A stretch of 64,000 nt of DNA, taken from assembly GCF_018294505.1 (NCBI RefSeq), contig NC_057795.1, positions 518,089,915-518,153,914 of the forward strand, given 5' to 3'. Each line of letters opens with the position of its first letter. The stretch's first letter is position 1. The position numbers and the translations under genes were made by a program. This stretch comes from Triticum aestivum. Lineage: Eukaryota; Streptophyta; Magnoliopsida; Poales; Poaceae. Under the pieces are notes generated by a model. That model saw only the letters and a list, made by a program, of their open reading frames with translations. It had not been told where the DNA came from and made no database searches. Positions 19,623-31,561 of the stretch are shown here, one piece after another.

Positions 19623-22406
19623 TCAGATGGAATTGAAGAGTCTCTTGATGTGCTTGGTTCTCTTGTGAAATCTGGATTCCTCTGCCAAGGCAATTGCACC
19701 AGTATTGTCACAAAAGATTTTCATTGGACCCGATGCACTAGGTATTACACCTAGATCAGATAAGAACTCCTTCATCCAGACTCCTCCATCTGCTGCTTCC
19801 GAAGCAGCTATGTACTCCGCTTCACATGTAGATCCTGCCACGACGCTTTGTTTAGAATTGCACCAACTGACAGCTCCACCGTTCAATATAAACACATATC
19901 TGGTTTGCGATTTAGAATCGCCCGGATCAGTGTCAAAGCTTGCATCGACGTAACCATTTACGACCAACTCTTTGTCACCTCCATAAACGGGAAACATATC
20001 CTTAGTCCTTTTCAGGTATTTCAGGATATTCTTGACCGTTGTCCAGTGATCCACTCCTGGATTACTTCGGTACCTCCCTGCTAAACTTATTGCTAAGCAT
20101 ACATCAGGTCTGGTACACAGCATTGCATACATGATAGAGCCTATGGCTAAAGCATAGGGAACATCTTTCATTTTCTCTCTATCTTCTACTGTGGTCGGGC
20201 ATTGAGTCTGACTCAACTTCACACCTTGTAATACAGGCAAGAACCCTTTCTTTGCTTGATCCATTTTTAACTTTTTCAAAACTTTATCAAGGTATGTGCT
20301 TTGTGAAAGTCCAATTAAGCGTCTTGATCTATCTCTATAGATCTTGATGCCTAATATATAAGCAGCTTCACCGAGGTCTTTCATTGAAAAACTTTTACTC
20401 AAGTATCCTTTTATGCTATCCAGAAATTCTATATCATTTCCAATCAACAATATGTCGTCTACATATAATATCAGAAATGCTATAGAGCTCCCACTCACTT
20501 TCATGTAAATACAGGCTTCTCCAAAAGTCTGTATAAAACCATATGCTTTGATCAGACTATCAAAGTGTTTATTCCAACTCCGAGAGGCTTGCACCAGTCC
20601 ATAAATGGATCGCCGGAGCTTGCACACTTTGTTAGCACCTTTTGGATCGACAAAACCTTCTGGTAGCATCATATACAACTCTTCTTCTAGAAATCCATTC
20701 AGGAATGCAGTTTTGACATCCATTTGCCATATTTCATAATCATAAAATGTGGTAATCACTAACATGATTCGGAAAGACTTAAGCATCGCTACTGGTGAGA
20801 AAGTCTCATCGTAGTCAACCCCTTGAACTTGTCGAAAACCTTTCGTAACAAGTCGAGCTTTGTAGACAGTAACATTACCATCAGCGTCAGTCTTCTTCTT
20901 GAAGATCCATTTATTCTTGATGGCTTGCCAATCATCGGGCAAGTCAACCAAAGTCCATACTTTGTTCTCATACATGGATCCTATCTCAGATTTCATGGCC
21001 TCAAGCCATTTTGCGGAATCTGGGCTCATCATCGCTTCCTCATAGTTCGTAGGTTCATCATGGTCATAGTTCGTAGGTTCGCCATGGTCAAGTAACATGA
21101 TCTCCAGAATAGGATTATCGTACCACTCTGGTGCGTATCTTACTCTGGTTGACCTATGAGGTTTGGTAGTAACTTGATCTGAAGTTTCATGATCAATATC
21201 ATTAGCTTCCTCACTAATTGGTGTAGTTGTCACAGGAACCGATTTCTGTGATGAACTATTTTCCAATAAGGGAGCAGGTACAGTTATCTCATCAAGTTCT
21301 ACTTTCCTCCCACTCACTTCTTTCGAGAGAAACTCCTTCTCTAGAAAGGATCCGAATTTAGCAACAAAAGTGTTGCCTTCAGATCTGTGATAGAAGGTGT
21401 ACCCAATAGTCTTCTTTGGGTATCCTATGAAGACACATTTCTCCGATTTGGGTTTGAGCTTATCAGGTTGAAGTTTTTTCACATAAGCATCGCAGCCCCA
21501 AACTTTGAGAAACGACAACCTTGGTTTCTTGCCAAACCACAGTTCATAAGGTGTCGTCTCAACGGATTTAGATGGTGCCCTATTTAACGTGAATGCGACC
21601 GTCTCTAAAGCATAACCCCAAAATGATAGCGGTAAATCAGTAAGAGACATCATAGATCGCACCATATCTAGTAAAGTACGATTATGACATTCGGACACAC
21701 CATTACGTTGTGGTGTTCCGGGTGGCGTGAGTTGCGAAACTATTCCGCATTGTTTCAAATGTAAACCAAACTCGTAACTCAAATATTCTCCTCCATGATC
21801 AGATCATAGAAATTTTATTTTCTTGTTACGATGATTTTCCACTTCACTCTGAAATTCTTTGAACTTTTCAAATGTTTCAGACTTATGTTTCATTAAGTAG
21901 ATATACCCATATCTGCTCAAATCATCTGTGAAGGTAAGAAAATAATTATACCCGCCGCGAGCCTCAATGTTCATTGGACCACATACATCAGTATGTATGA
22001 TTTCTAACAAATCTGTTGCTCGCTCCATAGTTCCGGAGAACAGCATTTTAGTCATCTTGCCCATGAGGCGTGGTTCGCAAGTACCAAGTGATTCATAATC
22101 AAGTGATTCCAGAAGTCCATCATTATGGAGTTTCTTCATGCGCTTTACACCAATATGACCCAAACGGCAGTGCCACAAATAAGTTGCACTATCATTATCA
22201 ACTCTACATCTTTTGGCTTCAACATTATGAATATGTGTATCACTACTATCGAGATTCAGTAAAAATAGACCACTCTTCAAGGGTGCATGACCATAAAAGA
22301 TATTACTCATATAAATAGAACAACCATTATTCTCTGATTTAAATGAATAACCGTCTATTATCAAACAAGATCCAGATATAATGTTCCTGCTTAACGCTGG
22401 CACCAA
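19623..22406 (-). pseudogene. pol: Angela 1 integrase, reverse transcriptase and RNase H
   Basis: Two stretches in the same frame, 22406-21804 and 21782-19623, are separated by one TGA at 21804-21806, where an Arg CGA is likely. The first has the pre-integrase HxxxxH and Cys region (LWHCRLGHIGVKRM) and the first integrase Asp (HTDVCGPM). After the stop come the catalytic Glu region (TPPGTPQRNGVSECHNRT), the RT Asp (QMDVKTAFLNG), the YVDD box (LYVDDILLIGND) and the Copia RNase H (CEAEYIAASEAADGGVWMKE). Length fits Angela pol. Apart from the single stop and the upstream frameshift it is well preserved. Integrase and RT act on element cDNA in the particle and nucleus. Confidence 0.92.
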
Positions 22407-22471
22407 CTAACAATTATTCAGGTCTAAAACTAATTCTGAAGGTAGATGTAGAGGTAGCGTGCCGACCGCGA

Positions 22472-23486
22472 TCACATCAACTTTGGACCATTTCCCACGT
22501 GCATCGTCACCTCGTCCTTAGCCAATATTCGCTTAATTCGTAGTCCCTGTTTCGAGTTGCAAATATTAGCAACAGAACCAGTATCAAATACCCAGGTACT
22601 ACTGCGAGCATTAGTACGGTACACATAAATAACATGTATAACACATATACCTTTGTTCACCTTGCCATCCTTCTTATCCGCCAAATACTTTGGGCAGTAC
22701 CGCTTCCAGTGACCAGTCTGCTTGCAGTAGAAGCACTCAGTTTTTGGCTTAGGTCCAGACTTGGGTTTCTTCTCTTGAGCAGCAACTTGTTTGCCGTTCT
22801 TCTTGAAGTTCCCCTTCTTCTTCCCTTTACCCTTTTTCTTGAAACTAGTGGTCTTGTTGACCATCAACACTTGATGCTCCTTTTTGATTTCTACCTCCGC
22901 AGCTTAGCATTGCGAAGAGCTCGGGAACAGTCTTGTTCATCCCTTGCATATTATAGTTCATCACGAAGCTCTTGTAGCTTGGTGGCAGTGATTGAAGAAT
23001 TCTGCCAATGACACTATCATCAGGAAGATTAACTCCCAGTTGAATCAAGTGATTGCAATACCCAGACATTTTGAGTATATGCTCACTGACAGAACTATTC
23101 TCCTCCATCTTGCAGCTGTAGAACTTATTGGAGACTTCATATCTCTCAATTCAGGAATTTGCTTGAAATATTAACTTCAACTCCTGGAACATCTCATATG
23201 CTCCATGACGTTTGAAACATCGTTGAAGTCCCGGTTCTAAGCCGTAAAGCATGGCACACTGAACTATAGAGTAGTCATTAACACACGACTGCCAGGCATT
23301 CACAATGTCTTCAGTAGCTGGCGCAGGTGGTACACCTAGTGGTGCTTCCAGGACATAACTCTTCTATGCAGCAATGAGGGTAATCCTCGAGTTACGGACC
23401 CAGTCCGTGTAATTGCTACCATCATCTTTCAACTTAGATTTCTCAAGGAACGCATTACAATTCAACGGAACAACAACACGAGCCAT
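22472..23486 (-). pseudogene. gag: Angela 1 gag and protease start, broken
   Basis: The gag ATG is at 23486-23484 (MARVVVPLNCNAFLEK). The frame meets a TAG, probably from CAG, in AA-stop-KSYVL and a TGA further on. The stretch 23108-22845 (MEENSSVSEHILKMSGY) continues gag, and a frameshift leads to 22870-22472. That part has a CCHC zinc knuckle (CFYCKQTGHWKRYC) and the aspartic protease motif WVFDTGSVANIC. Gag forms the particle and its knuckle binds RNA. At least two stops and two frameshifts prevent translation. Confidence 0.85.
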
Positions 23487-24706
23487 CTATCTACAACAAA
23501 CATAGACAAGCAAAATACTATCACGTACTAAGTTCATGATAAAATTAAGTTCAATTAATCATATTACTTAAGAACTCTCACTTAGATAGACATCCCTCTA
23601 ATCATCTAAGCGATCACGTGATCCAAATCAACTAAACCATGTCCGATCATCACGTGAGATGGAGTAGTTTTCAATGGTGAACATCACTATGTTGATCATA
23701 TCTACTATATGATTCACGCTCGACCTTTTGGTCTCAGTGTTCCGAGGCCATATCTGTATATGCTAGGCTCGTCAAGTTTAACATGAGTATTCTGCGTGTG
23801 CAACTGTCTTGCACCCGTTGTATTTGAACGTAGAGCCTATCACACCCGATCATCACGTGGTGTCTCAGCACAAAGAACTTTCGCAACGGTGCATACTCAG
23901 GGAGAACACTTATACCTTGAAATTTAGTGAGAGATCAGCTTATAATGCTACCGTTAATCAAAGCAAAATAAGATGCATAAAGGATAAACATCACATGCAA
24001 TCAATATAAGTGATATGATATGGCCATCATCATCTTGTGCTTGTGATCTCCATCTCCGAAGCACCGTCATGATCACCATCGTCACCGGTTCGACACCTTG
24101 ATCTCCATCGTAGCATCATTGTCATTTCACCACCTATTGCTTCTACGACTATCACTACCACTTAGTGATAAAGTAAAGCAATTACAGGGCGATTGCATTG
24201 CATACAATAAAGCGACAACCATATGGCTCCTGCCAGTTGCCGATAACTCGGTTACAAAACATGATCATCTCATACAATAAAATATAGCATCACGCCTTGA
24301 CCATATCACATCACAACATGCCCTGCAAAAACAAGTTAGACGTCCTCTACTTTGTTGTTGCAAGTTTTATGTGGCTACTACGGGCTGAGCAAGAACCGTT
24401 CTTACCTACGCATCAAAACCACAATGATAGTTCGTCAAGTTAGTGATGTTTTAACCTTCTCAAGGACCGGGCGTAGCCACACTCGGTTCAACTAAAGTTG
24501 GAGAAACTGACACCCGCCAACCACCTATGTGCAAAGCACGTCGGTAGAACCAGTCTCGCGTAAGCGTACGCGTAATGTCAGTCCGGGCCGCTTCATCCAA
24601 CAATACTGCTGAACCAAAGTATGACATGCTGGTAAGCAGTATGACTTGTATCGCCCACAACTCACTTGTGTTCTACTCGTGCATATAACATCTGCGCATA
24701 ATACCA
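23487..24706. other. Angela 1 leader region between primer site and gag
   Basis: About 1.2 kb without convincing coding potential, as expected for the long untranslated leader of this family, which carries dimerisation and packaging signals. The same leader is found in Angela 2 at about 51700-52900, with shared strings such as 'agggagaacacttataccttg'. Confidence 0.75.
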
Positions 24707-24719
24707 GGCTCTGATACCA
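24707..24719 (-). other. Angela 1 primer-binding site
   Basis: On the minus strand TGGTATCAGAGCC follows the LTR end after one base. This complements the 3' end of initiator tRNA-Met, the usual Copia primer. Confidence 0.92.
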
Positions 24720-24720
24720 C

Positions 24721-26459
24721 TGTTGGGTAACATAGTAATTTCAAAAAAATTCCTACGCACATGCAAGATCAAGGTGATGCATAACAATGAGAGGGGAGAG
24801 TGTTGTCCACGTACCCTCGTAGACCGAAAGCAGAAGCATTAGCACAACGCGGTTGATGTAGTTGTACGTCTTCACGGTCCGACCGATCCAAGTACCGAAT
24901 GCATGGCACCTCTGAGTTCAGCACACGTTCAGCTCGATGACGTCCCTCGAACTCCTATCCAGCCGAGCTTTGAGGGAGAGTTCTGTCAGCACGACGGCAT
25001 GGTGACGATGATGATGTTCTACCGACGCAGGGCTTCGCCTAAGCACTGCTACAATATTATCAAGGTGGAATATGGTGGAGTGGGGCACCGCACACGGCTA
25101 AGAGATCAATGATCAATTGTTGTGTCTTTGGGGTGCCCCCCTCCTCCGTATATAAAGGGGGAGAAGAGGGCCGGCCAAGGGGAGAGGCGTGCCCAAGGGG
25201 GGGGGGAAATCCTACTCCAAGTAGGTTTGCCCCCCCTTCCTATTCCAAGTAGGAGAAGGGGGAAGGAGGAGGTGGAGAAAAGGAAGGAGAAGGGGGGCCG
25301 CCGTCCCCTTCCCTTTCCCAATTCGGATTGGGGCAAGGGGGGCACGCGCCACCTCCTGGCCTCCCTCTCTCTTTTACACTAAGGCCCATAAGGCCCAATA
25401 GCTTCCCGGGGAGGGGGGGTCCGGTAACCCCCGGTACTCCAATAAATGTCGGATACCTCCCAGAACCATTTCGGTGCACGGACATAGTCGTCCAATATAT
25501 TAATCTTCATGTCTCGACCATTTCGAGACTCCTCGTCACGTCCGTGATCACATCCGAGACTCCGAACTATCTTCGGTACATCAAAACATATAAACTCATA
25601 ATATAACCGTCATCTAACTTTAAGTGTGCGGACCCTACGGGTTCAAGAACTATGTAGACATGACCGAGACACGTCTTCGGTCAATAACCAATAGTGGAAC
25701 CTGGATGCTCATATTGGCTCCTACATATTCTACGAAGATCTTTATCGGTCAAACCGCATAACAACATACATTGTTCCCTTTGTCATCGGTATGTTACTTG
25801 CCCGATATTCGATCGTCGATATCTCAATACCTAGTTCGATCTCGTTACCGGCAAGTGTCTTTACTCACTACATAATGCATCATCCCATAACTAACTCATT
25901 AGCTACATTGCTTGCAAGGCTTATAGTGATGTGCATTACCGAGAGGGCCCAGAGATACCTCTCCGACAATCGGAGTGACAAATCCTAATCTCGAAATACA
26001 CTAACTCAACATGTACCTTCGGAGACACCTATAGAGATCCTTTATAATCACCCAGTCATGTTATGACGTTTGGTAGCACACAAAGTGTTCCTCTAGTAAA
26101 TGGGTGTTGCATAATCTCATAGTTGCAGGAATATGTATAAGTCATGAAGAAAGCAATAGCAACATACTAAATGATCAAGTGCTAAGCTAACGGAATGGGT
26201 CAAGTCAATCACATCATTCTCCTAATGATGTGATCACGTTTATCAAATGACAACTCATGTCTATGGTTAGGAAACACAACCATCTTTGATTAACGAGCTA
26301 GTCAAGTAGAGGCATACTAGTGACATTATGTTTGTCTATGTATTCATACAGTTATTATGTTTCCGGTTAATACAATTCTAGCATGAATAATAAACATTTA
26401 TCATGATATGAGGAAATAAATAATAACTTTATTATTGCCTCTAGGGCATATTTCCTTCA
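24721..26459 (-). repeat. Angela 1 LTR, 5' LTR of the element
   Basis: 1,739 bp, same termini as the left LTR. It retains the segment at about 25813-25840 that is missing from the left copy. Confidence 0.92.
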
Positions 26460-27312
26460 GTTAACGCCGACGTCCTCCATGCGCTTTGGTGCGCTCGCCA
26501 CGGCGGCGCCCTCTCGCGTTGTCAACATGGTCAACAAACAACATGAATCGGCAGAAGTACGTGGAGAGGATGACAGTAGGGGCCCACCATGTCAGCGTAT
26601 GGAAAAATAAAATGCTTCCTGCTAGTGTTTTCCTGACATCTGGTACCCAAGACATTGTGAGCGTATATAGTCAATAGACAAGAGAACAACACAAGATCGA
26701 CTGACACCTGGGACGTAGCTGCTCGAGCAGTATTTTTTTGTTATTGTTGAGACGGAGCAGGGTTTGAACTGGGCTGTAGCCCGTCAAGCCCAGGCTTATA
26801 TTTTATGTTCACCATGTGACCAGCCCAGCTATTTTTTCTTTGTGAAAATGAGCCCAGTTTATTTTTTCCGAAGAATACCCAATCCAGGCCTACTTATTTT
26901 TCTACGCCTGATGGGCTGCAACTCTTTCAAGACGCCTGAAAATCTTGAAAGTAATATGAAATGGGTTGTAAATATAAAAACAGATGACAAATTGGCAATT
27001 ACTTTATAATTTCTGAATTTTTTCACATTTTCAGATTCCTATTTCACTGGGCATTAACCTAATTTAAATATATCTTCAAAGTACTCTAAATCTGGCTCGA
27101 CATTTCGATATTAAAAATAGTTTGGAACCCACAGAAATATGCGAAATTGCCATGGCCAACCAAAAAAACGACGGCAATAAATTGCATAAGAAGTTGCAAT
27201 GAGCAATATATAAATTATTTAAAAAAAGAGAGAGTGGTCTGACTTGTGGGCCTGTTAAGTTGACGCGTATACAAGATTTTTTTAGTTATTATGTACGTCA
27301 ACAAATGATTCT

Positions 27313-28600
27313 AGCAGACATAACCGTTGGATGTCAATCCAACCGCCGTCGTGTTTCTTCAATCTCTGATCTTCTTGCTCCAGCCGAGCGGGACCGCCTG
27401 CTCCCATCTTCCGTGGCCCGCTGTGCTATCGCGCAGGCCTCACCGCCCCCTACTACTCCCACCGCTGGCCAGGGCATCCCTCTACTCACCCACACCCCCT
27501 GTTATTTTGCGGCGATGGCAGCCTCACACCGCAGCCGAACCAGTGAACCCTCGTACTCCTCTCCGTGCGGGCTTCCACTGCCACGTCTTCCCCGGCTTCG
27601 CGTTGTCCCCTTCCTAGGCCTCGCCGTGGTGCTCTCGACGCGGTGTGGTCAATGTTGTCAACGACCGACTTCCATCGGAAGAGTACTGTACATGGAGAGG
27701 CTGACAGCTGGGTCCACGGCAGCCGCAAGGAAGTGCCTCCTTATTACGCAGAAAATAATTATTCCTCCACCTGACAGCAGGGACCCACCGGACGGGCCAC
27801 TAGTATTTCGCTAAAAAAATGTTTCCCCCTCACTGCTGAGACCCACCGGACGGGCCACCGTATTTTGCAAAAAAAACGTTCCCCCCGCTGTCAGCTCAGT
27901 TCCACCGGAAGTGCCTCCTTATTACGCACAAAAAATGAATACCCCCTGCTAGCTGGGACCCACCTTGGTGGGAGGCTAACTTGTGGGCCTACTAAGTTGA
28001 CTAGGACGAAGGCCTTTGTCAACTTTAGTCAATATGAACGATTCTAGCTCCAGTGACCGTATGATGTCCATCCAACGGCCGTAGTGCTTCTTCAACCTCT
28101 AGTCTTCTTGCTCCAGCCGCCCAAAGCAGCGCAGCTCGTGCCGCATGCTCCTGCCTCTCGTGGCCGGCTGTGATGTCGCGGAGGCCTCACCGCCCCCTAC
28201 TACTCCCACCGCTGGCCAGGCCATCCCTCTACTCACCCACACCCCCTGTTATTCTGCGGCGATGGCAGCCTCACACCGCAGCCGAACCAGTGAACCCTCA
28301 TACTCCTCTACGCGTGGGCATCCACTGCCGCATCTTCCCCGGCTCCGCGTCGTCCCCTTCCTACGCCTCGCCATCGTCCACCGCCCTGGTGCTCTCGGCG
28401 TAGCGTGGTCAACATGGTCAAGGAACAACTTCCATCGGACATGGACTGTACGTGGAAAGGCTGACAACTAGATCCACGGCCGCAGCAAGGAAGTGCCTCC
28501 TTATTACGCAGAAAATAATGATTCCTCCACTTGACAGCAGGGACCCACCGGATGGGCCACCGTATTTCGTGAAAAAAACTTTTTTCCCCTGACTGCTAGG
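27313..28600. repeat. Pair of ~500-bp direct repeats in the CACTA element
   Basis: A unit starting near 27313 ('ccgttggatgtcaatccaac') recurs near 28045 ('ccgtatgatgtccatccaac'), about 733 bp later. Both continue through 'cctactactcccaccgctgg', 'cactcacccacaccccctgt' or its close variant, and 'gaagtgcctccttattacgc'. The second copy differs by substitutions and small indels. Confidence 0.8.
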
Positions 28601-29084
28601 ACCCACCAGCTACATCTTCGCATGCAAGGAAGTGCGTCCGGGCAAAAAAACAATTCGCCCCCATGACTGCTGGGACCCACCAGCTACATCTTCGCACGCA
28701 AGGAAGTGCCTGACGGTCGGGACCCACCTGGTCGAAGCGTATGCAGCGTTGTCATTCTGGTCGTGAACGTGTACGTACATATATACTGGTCGATGTAGAG
28801 GCGCGCACGTGTTGTAGTAGAGGCGCGCACGTAGCATGTACACGTACGTACAGCGGCCAGTGTGCAAGAAAGAAAATACGGACACATACGTACATACGGG
28901 CGGGGTCTTAAACGCCTACTCACGCGTATATATGTACGGCCAGGGCTCGTGTACATGGCTAGTCGTAACGGAGAAACGTCATCGTCGTCGTGTTCATGGG
29001 GAGCCAACCGGCTGGGTCGGAACAAAATGCGTCGTCGTGTTCATCGGGAGGGCTTGGATGGAACAGGCGATGGAAACGAGGCCT

Positions 29085-29900
29085 GGCGTACCGCAAAACG
29101 GAGGAAACGGCCTTATGTTCGATAGGCCACATTCGAAACAGGATCCTGTTCATCAGGAGGGGTCTGGCATACCGCAAAACGGAGGAAACGGACCTCCTAC
29201 GGTCAAAACGGGGGTCCTGTTGATCGGGAGGGGTGTGGCATACCGCAAAACGGATGAAACAGACTTGTGTTGGAGCGCTATGGTCGAAACAGGGGTCCTG
29301 TTCATCGGGAGGGGTGTGGCGTACCGCAAAACGGGACTCCACGGGATACTGTTCATCTCCATCGTCGACCTCCTCCAGCCTCCACGGGCTACTGTTCATC
29401 CACCGTCGACCTCCTCCAGCCTCCACCTGCGACTGTTCATCCACGGGCTCATGTTCATCCAGCCTCCACCGCGTGCTACTCCATCGGCTACTGTTCAACC
29501 ACCCCTCTCCACGGGCTCCTGTTCAACCACCCCTCCACGGGCTACTGTTCATCCACCCCTCCACTGTCTACTGTTCATCCAGCCCTCCACGGGGTCGTCA
29601 TGTTCATCCAGCCCTCCACGGGGTCATGTTCATCCAGCCCCAACCGGCTCGATCGATCGGGGGCCTGTTCATCCACCCCCACCGCTCACTGTTCATCCAC
29701 CCCCCCCCCTGCAATGCTCATTGTTCATCCAGAGATAGCATCGATCGACTTCAGTTAGCAGCAGTAGTTAAGGAACCGCTCGATCGTGTTCAGTTAACAG
29801 CCATCGATCGATCGCTCGGGTTCATTAATGCGTAGCCTGCAATGCAATCGCTCGGGTTCAGTTAGGCGACGCCTCGCTCGGGTTCAGTTAGAGCCCAACG
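29085..29900. repeat. CACTA subterminal repeat arrays
   Basis: Three arrays lie in series. First, ACCGCAAAAC recurs at 29090, 29171, 29242 and 29323 (spacing 81, 71, 81) in units with 'ggaggaaacgg' and 'cctgttcatcggga'. Second, about a dozen copies of TGTTCATCCA or TGTTCAACCA lie between 29383 and 29735. Third, CGCTCGGGTTCA occurs at about 29812, 29851 and 29875. Such short repeats near the end are typical binding sites for CACTA transposase; binding here is inferred. Confidence 0.75.
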
Positions 29901-30228
29901 CCTCGGACACACGTGCATACGTGTACGAGAGAAACGCGCATTGCCCGGACCCCAACCACCCACCGTAACCAGGAACTCGCCAAAATTTTCCTCGCCCTCG
30001 CTTCTACCATGATTTTTTCCATCATGGACGACCCAAATAATGTCATGCAGCTGCGTCTCCGGCCCGCCCAGGACGAAAAGCCCATTTTCTGTCATGATTT
30101 TTTGTCATAGAAGTAGGAGCCCACCACATCTATGATGATACCGGGTTTTGTTACAATTATCGTCATAGAAGTCTCATAAGTATGACAGGAAAAAATTTCG
30201 CTCGGCCCAAAATGTCATAGACGTGTCC

Positions 30229-30241
30229 TTTTTTTGTAGTG
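30229..30241. repeat. CACTA terminal inverted repeat, right end
   Basis: TTTTTTTGTAGTG reads CACTACAAAAAAA from the outside. Coding sequence of Copia A begins at the next base. Confidence 0.75.
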
Positions 30242-31561
30242 ACTCCTTCGCAAAGAGATCCTTCTTCTACCATCTAGCCTTACCGGCATTCCTCAAGGGG
30301 ATAATGATTGTAGTGGTTCAATGTTGGCTAATGTTCATAACCATGTGCATGAGTTCTGTGGTGATGTAGATGACAATTACACAGAAAACGGTGCAGAAAA
30401 CAACCAAAATGGTGAAGAAATACTGCCCAACACGTCACATTTTATGTGCCCAGGGCTAGGGAACATATCCTCCTCGGGATCAGTTCCACCACAGATAGAT
30501 AGCATATCCCCCTCGGGATCTGAGCCGTATCATGGTGGCAGCGCACTAGATCTTGTGTCACCTACCAGGCGCCCCAGCAGCAGCCCCGCGACCGCCACAC
30601 GACGCATCATGACGGGCTCGGACGCTCCATCCAGCCCGCGCCACTCGGACGCCTCCAAGCGGCGCACTAAGACTCGCTGGCCTACTGATGGTCACTGCCA
30701 CTACGTGTGTCACCATCCGACAGGCGCGCAGCCCCATTAACATGAGACAGGCGCGGCTCCCAGCGCCGATACGGCCCAGTCCCCTGGTGCGTGATCCGGT
30801 ATGATTCCGCTTGGGTCCACCTCATCATTATGCAATGATGGGCCTGAGGTGAATTCGTCCCATGACTCAGGATCGCTTGCGCCACATCCAGCCGCATCTC
30901 CAATGCCTCCCGCTCCTGACGGCATAGAAGATCCATCTGGCTCGGTTGATGGCGAGGCAGGTGGTGCAGTGGGATCTGCTGCTCATGTAGCTCCAGCAGC
31001 GGGATCCTCTGTGCCGACTACTCTGACTGCTGCTCCACGTACATGTCTTCAAAAAGGGTAACGAAACCAGTTAATTATAAGCAGCTAACAAAGTTTAGTC
31101 TAGCCTATTCTACAGATGAACCAAGCACTCTTGGTGAGGCACTCAGTGACACCAAATGGAAGAAAGCCATGGAAGAAGAACACATGGCACTTCTGAATAA
31201 TAAAACATGGCATATGGTTCCCCCACGGCAAGGTAAAAATTTGATTGATTGCAAGTGGGTTTTCAGAATCAAAAGGAAGGCTGATGGAACCATTGATCGC
31301 TACAAGGCCAGACTTGTTGCAAAGCGCTTCAAAGAACGGTGTGGCATAGACTATGAGGACACTTTTAGTCCTATTGTTAAAGCTGCAACTATTTGTCTTG
31401 TGCTCTCTATTGTTATTTCCAGGGGATGGAGCCTTCGACAGCTAGATGTGCAGAATGCGTTTCTCCATGGTGTTCTGGAAGAGGAAGTGTATATGAAACA
31501 ACCTCCTGGGTTTGAGAACAAAAACAAACCTTTTCACGTGTGCAAGCTTGATAAAGCCCTA
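30242..31561 (+). pseudogene. pol: Copia A: linker and first part of reverse transcriptase
   Basis: From the first base after the CACTA end the sequence reads as a Copia integrase-RT linker (LLRKEILLLPSSLTGIP, then a Ser/Pro-rich stretch). RT begins in the frame 31043-31561: [36 protein letters not shown], and the first catalytic Asp in [25 protein letters not shown]. The linker and RT frames differ, so at least one frameshift lies between about 30740 and 31043. Coding stops abruptly at 31561 where the Maximus-like LTR starts. The rest of RT is at 54657. The integrase, gag and 5' LTR are absent, presumably beyond the other end of the CACTA or deleted. Confidence 0.85.
31557..31561. repeat. 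Target-site duplication CCCTA, left copy
   Basis: Identical to 46127-46131 at the other end of the Maximus-like element. Confidence 0.92.

Larger units (their letters stand above)
17740..26459 (-). mobile_element. Angela/BARE/WIS-like Copia element 1, complete
   Basis: 8,720 bp between two LTRs, coding on the minus strand. Seen from the plus strand each LTR starts TGTTGGGTAAC and ends TTTCCTTCA. Flanks are ATTAA (17735-17739) and GTTAA (26460-26464), a target duplication with one change. Protein order is gag, protease, integrase, RT, RNase H, which is the Copia order. Primer site and polypurine tract are both recognisable. It sits in CACTA-like sequence. Coding is broken by stops and frameshifts. 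A 300-bp LTR sample differs by about 6% by eye. Confidence 0.92.
26465..30241. mobile_element. Right-hand part of a CACTA transposon
   Basis: The segment ends with TTTTTTTGTAGTG (30229-30241), i.e. CACTACAAAAAAA read inward, the CACTA-type terminal inverted repeat. About 350 bp inside it is a sequence I recall from very abundant wheat CACTA-like ends ('tgtcatagaagtaggagccc' at about 30103). Further inside are direct-repeat arrays, as expected for the subterminal transposase-binding regions of this superfamily. No transposase ORF is visible, so it is either non-autonomous or most of it lies elsewhere. The left TIR is not found in the window. ACT (30242-30244) is the candidate 3-bp target duplication. 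Long ORFs inside (for example 28836-29738) are repeat artefacts. Confidence 0.65.

Noticed and set aside
27260..27814. 184-codon GC-rich ORF
   Set aside because: Lies in a CACTA internal repeat whose second copy does not keep the same frame through; no recognised domain.
28836..29738. 300-codon plus-strand ORF
   Set aside because: It lies in the CACTA subterminal repeat arrays; the Pro/Ser/His-rich protein is a by-product of the repeated CTGTTCATCC-type units and other frames are also open.
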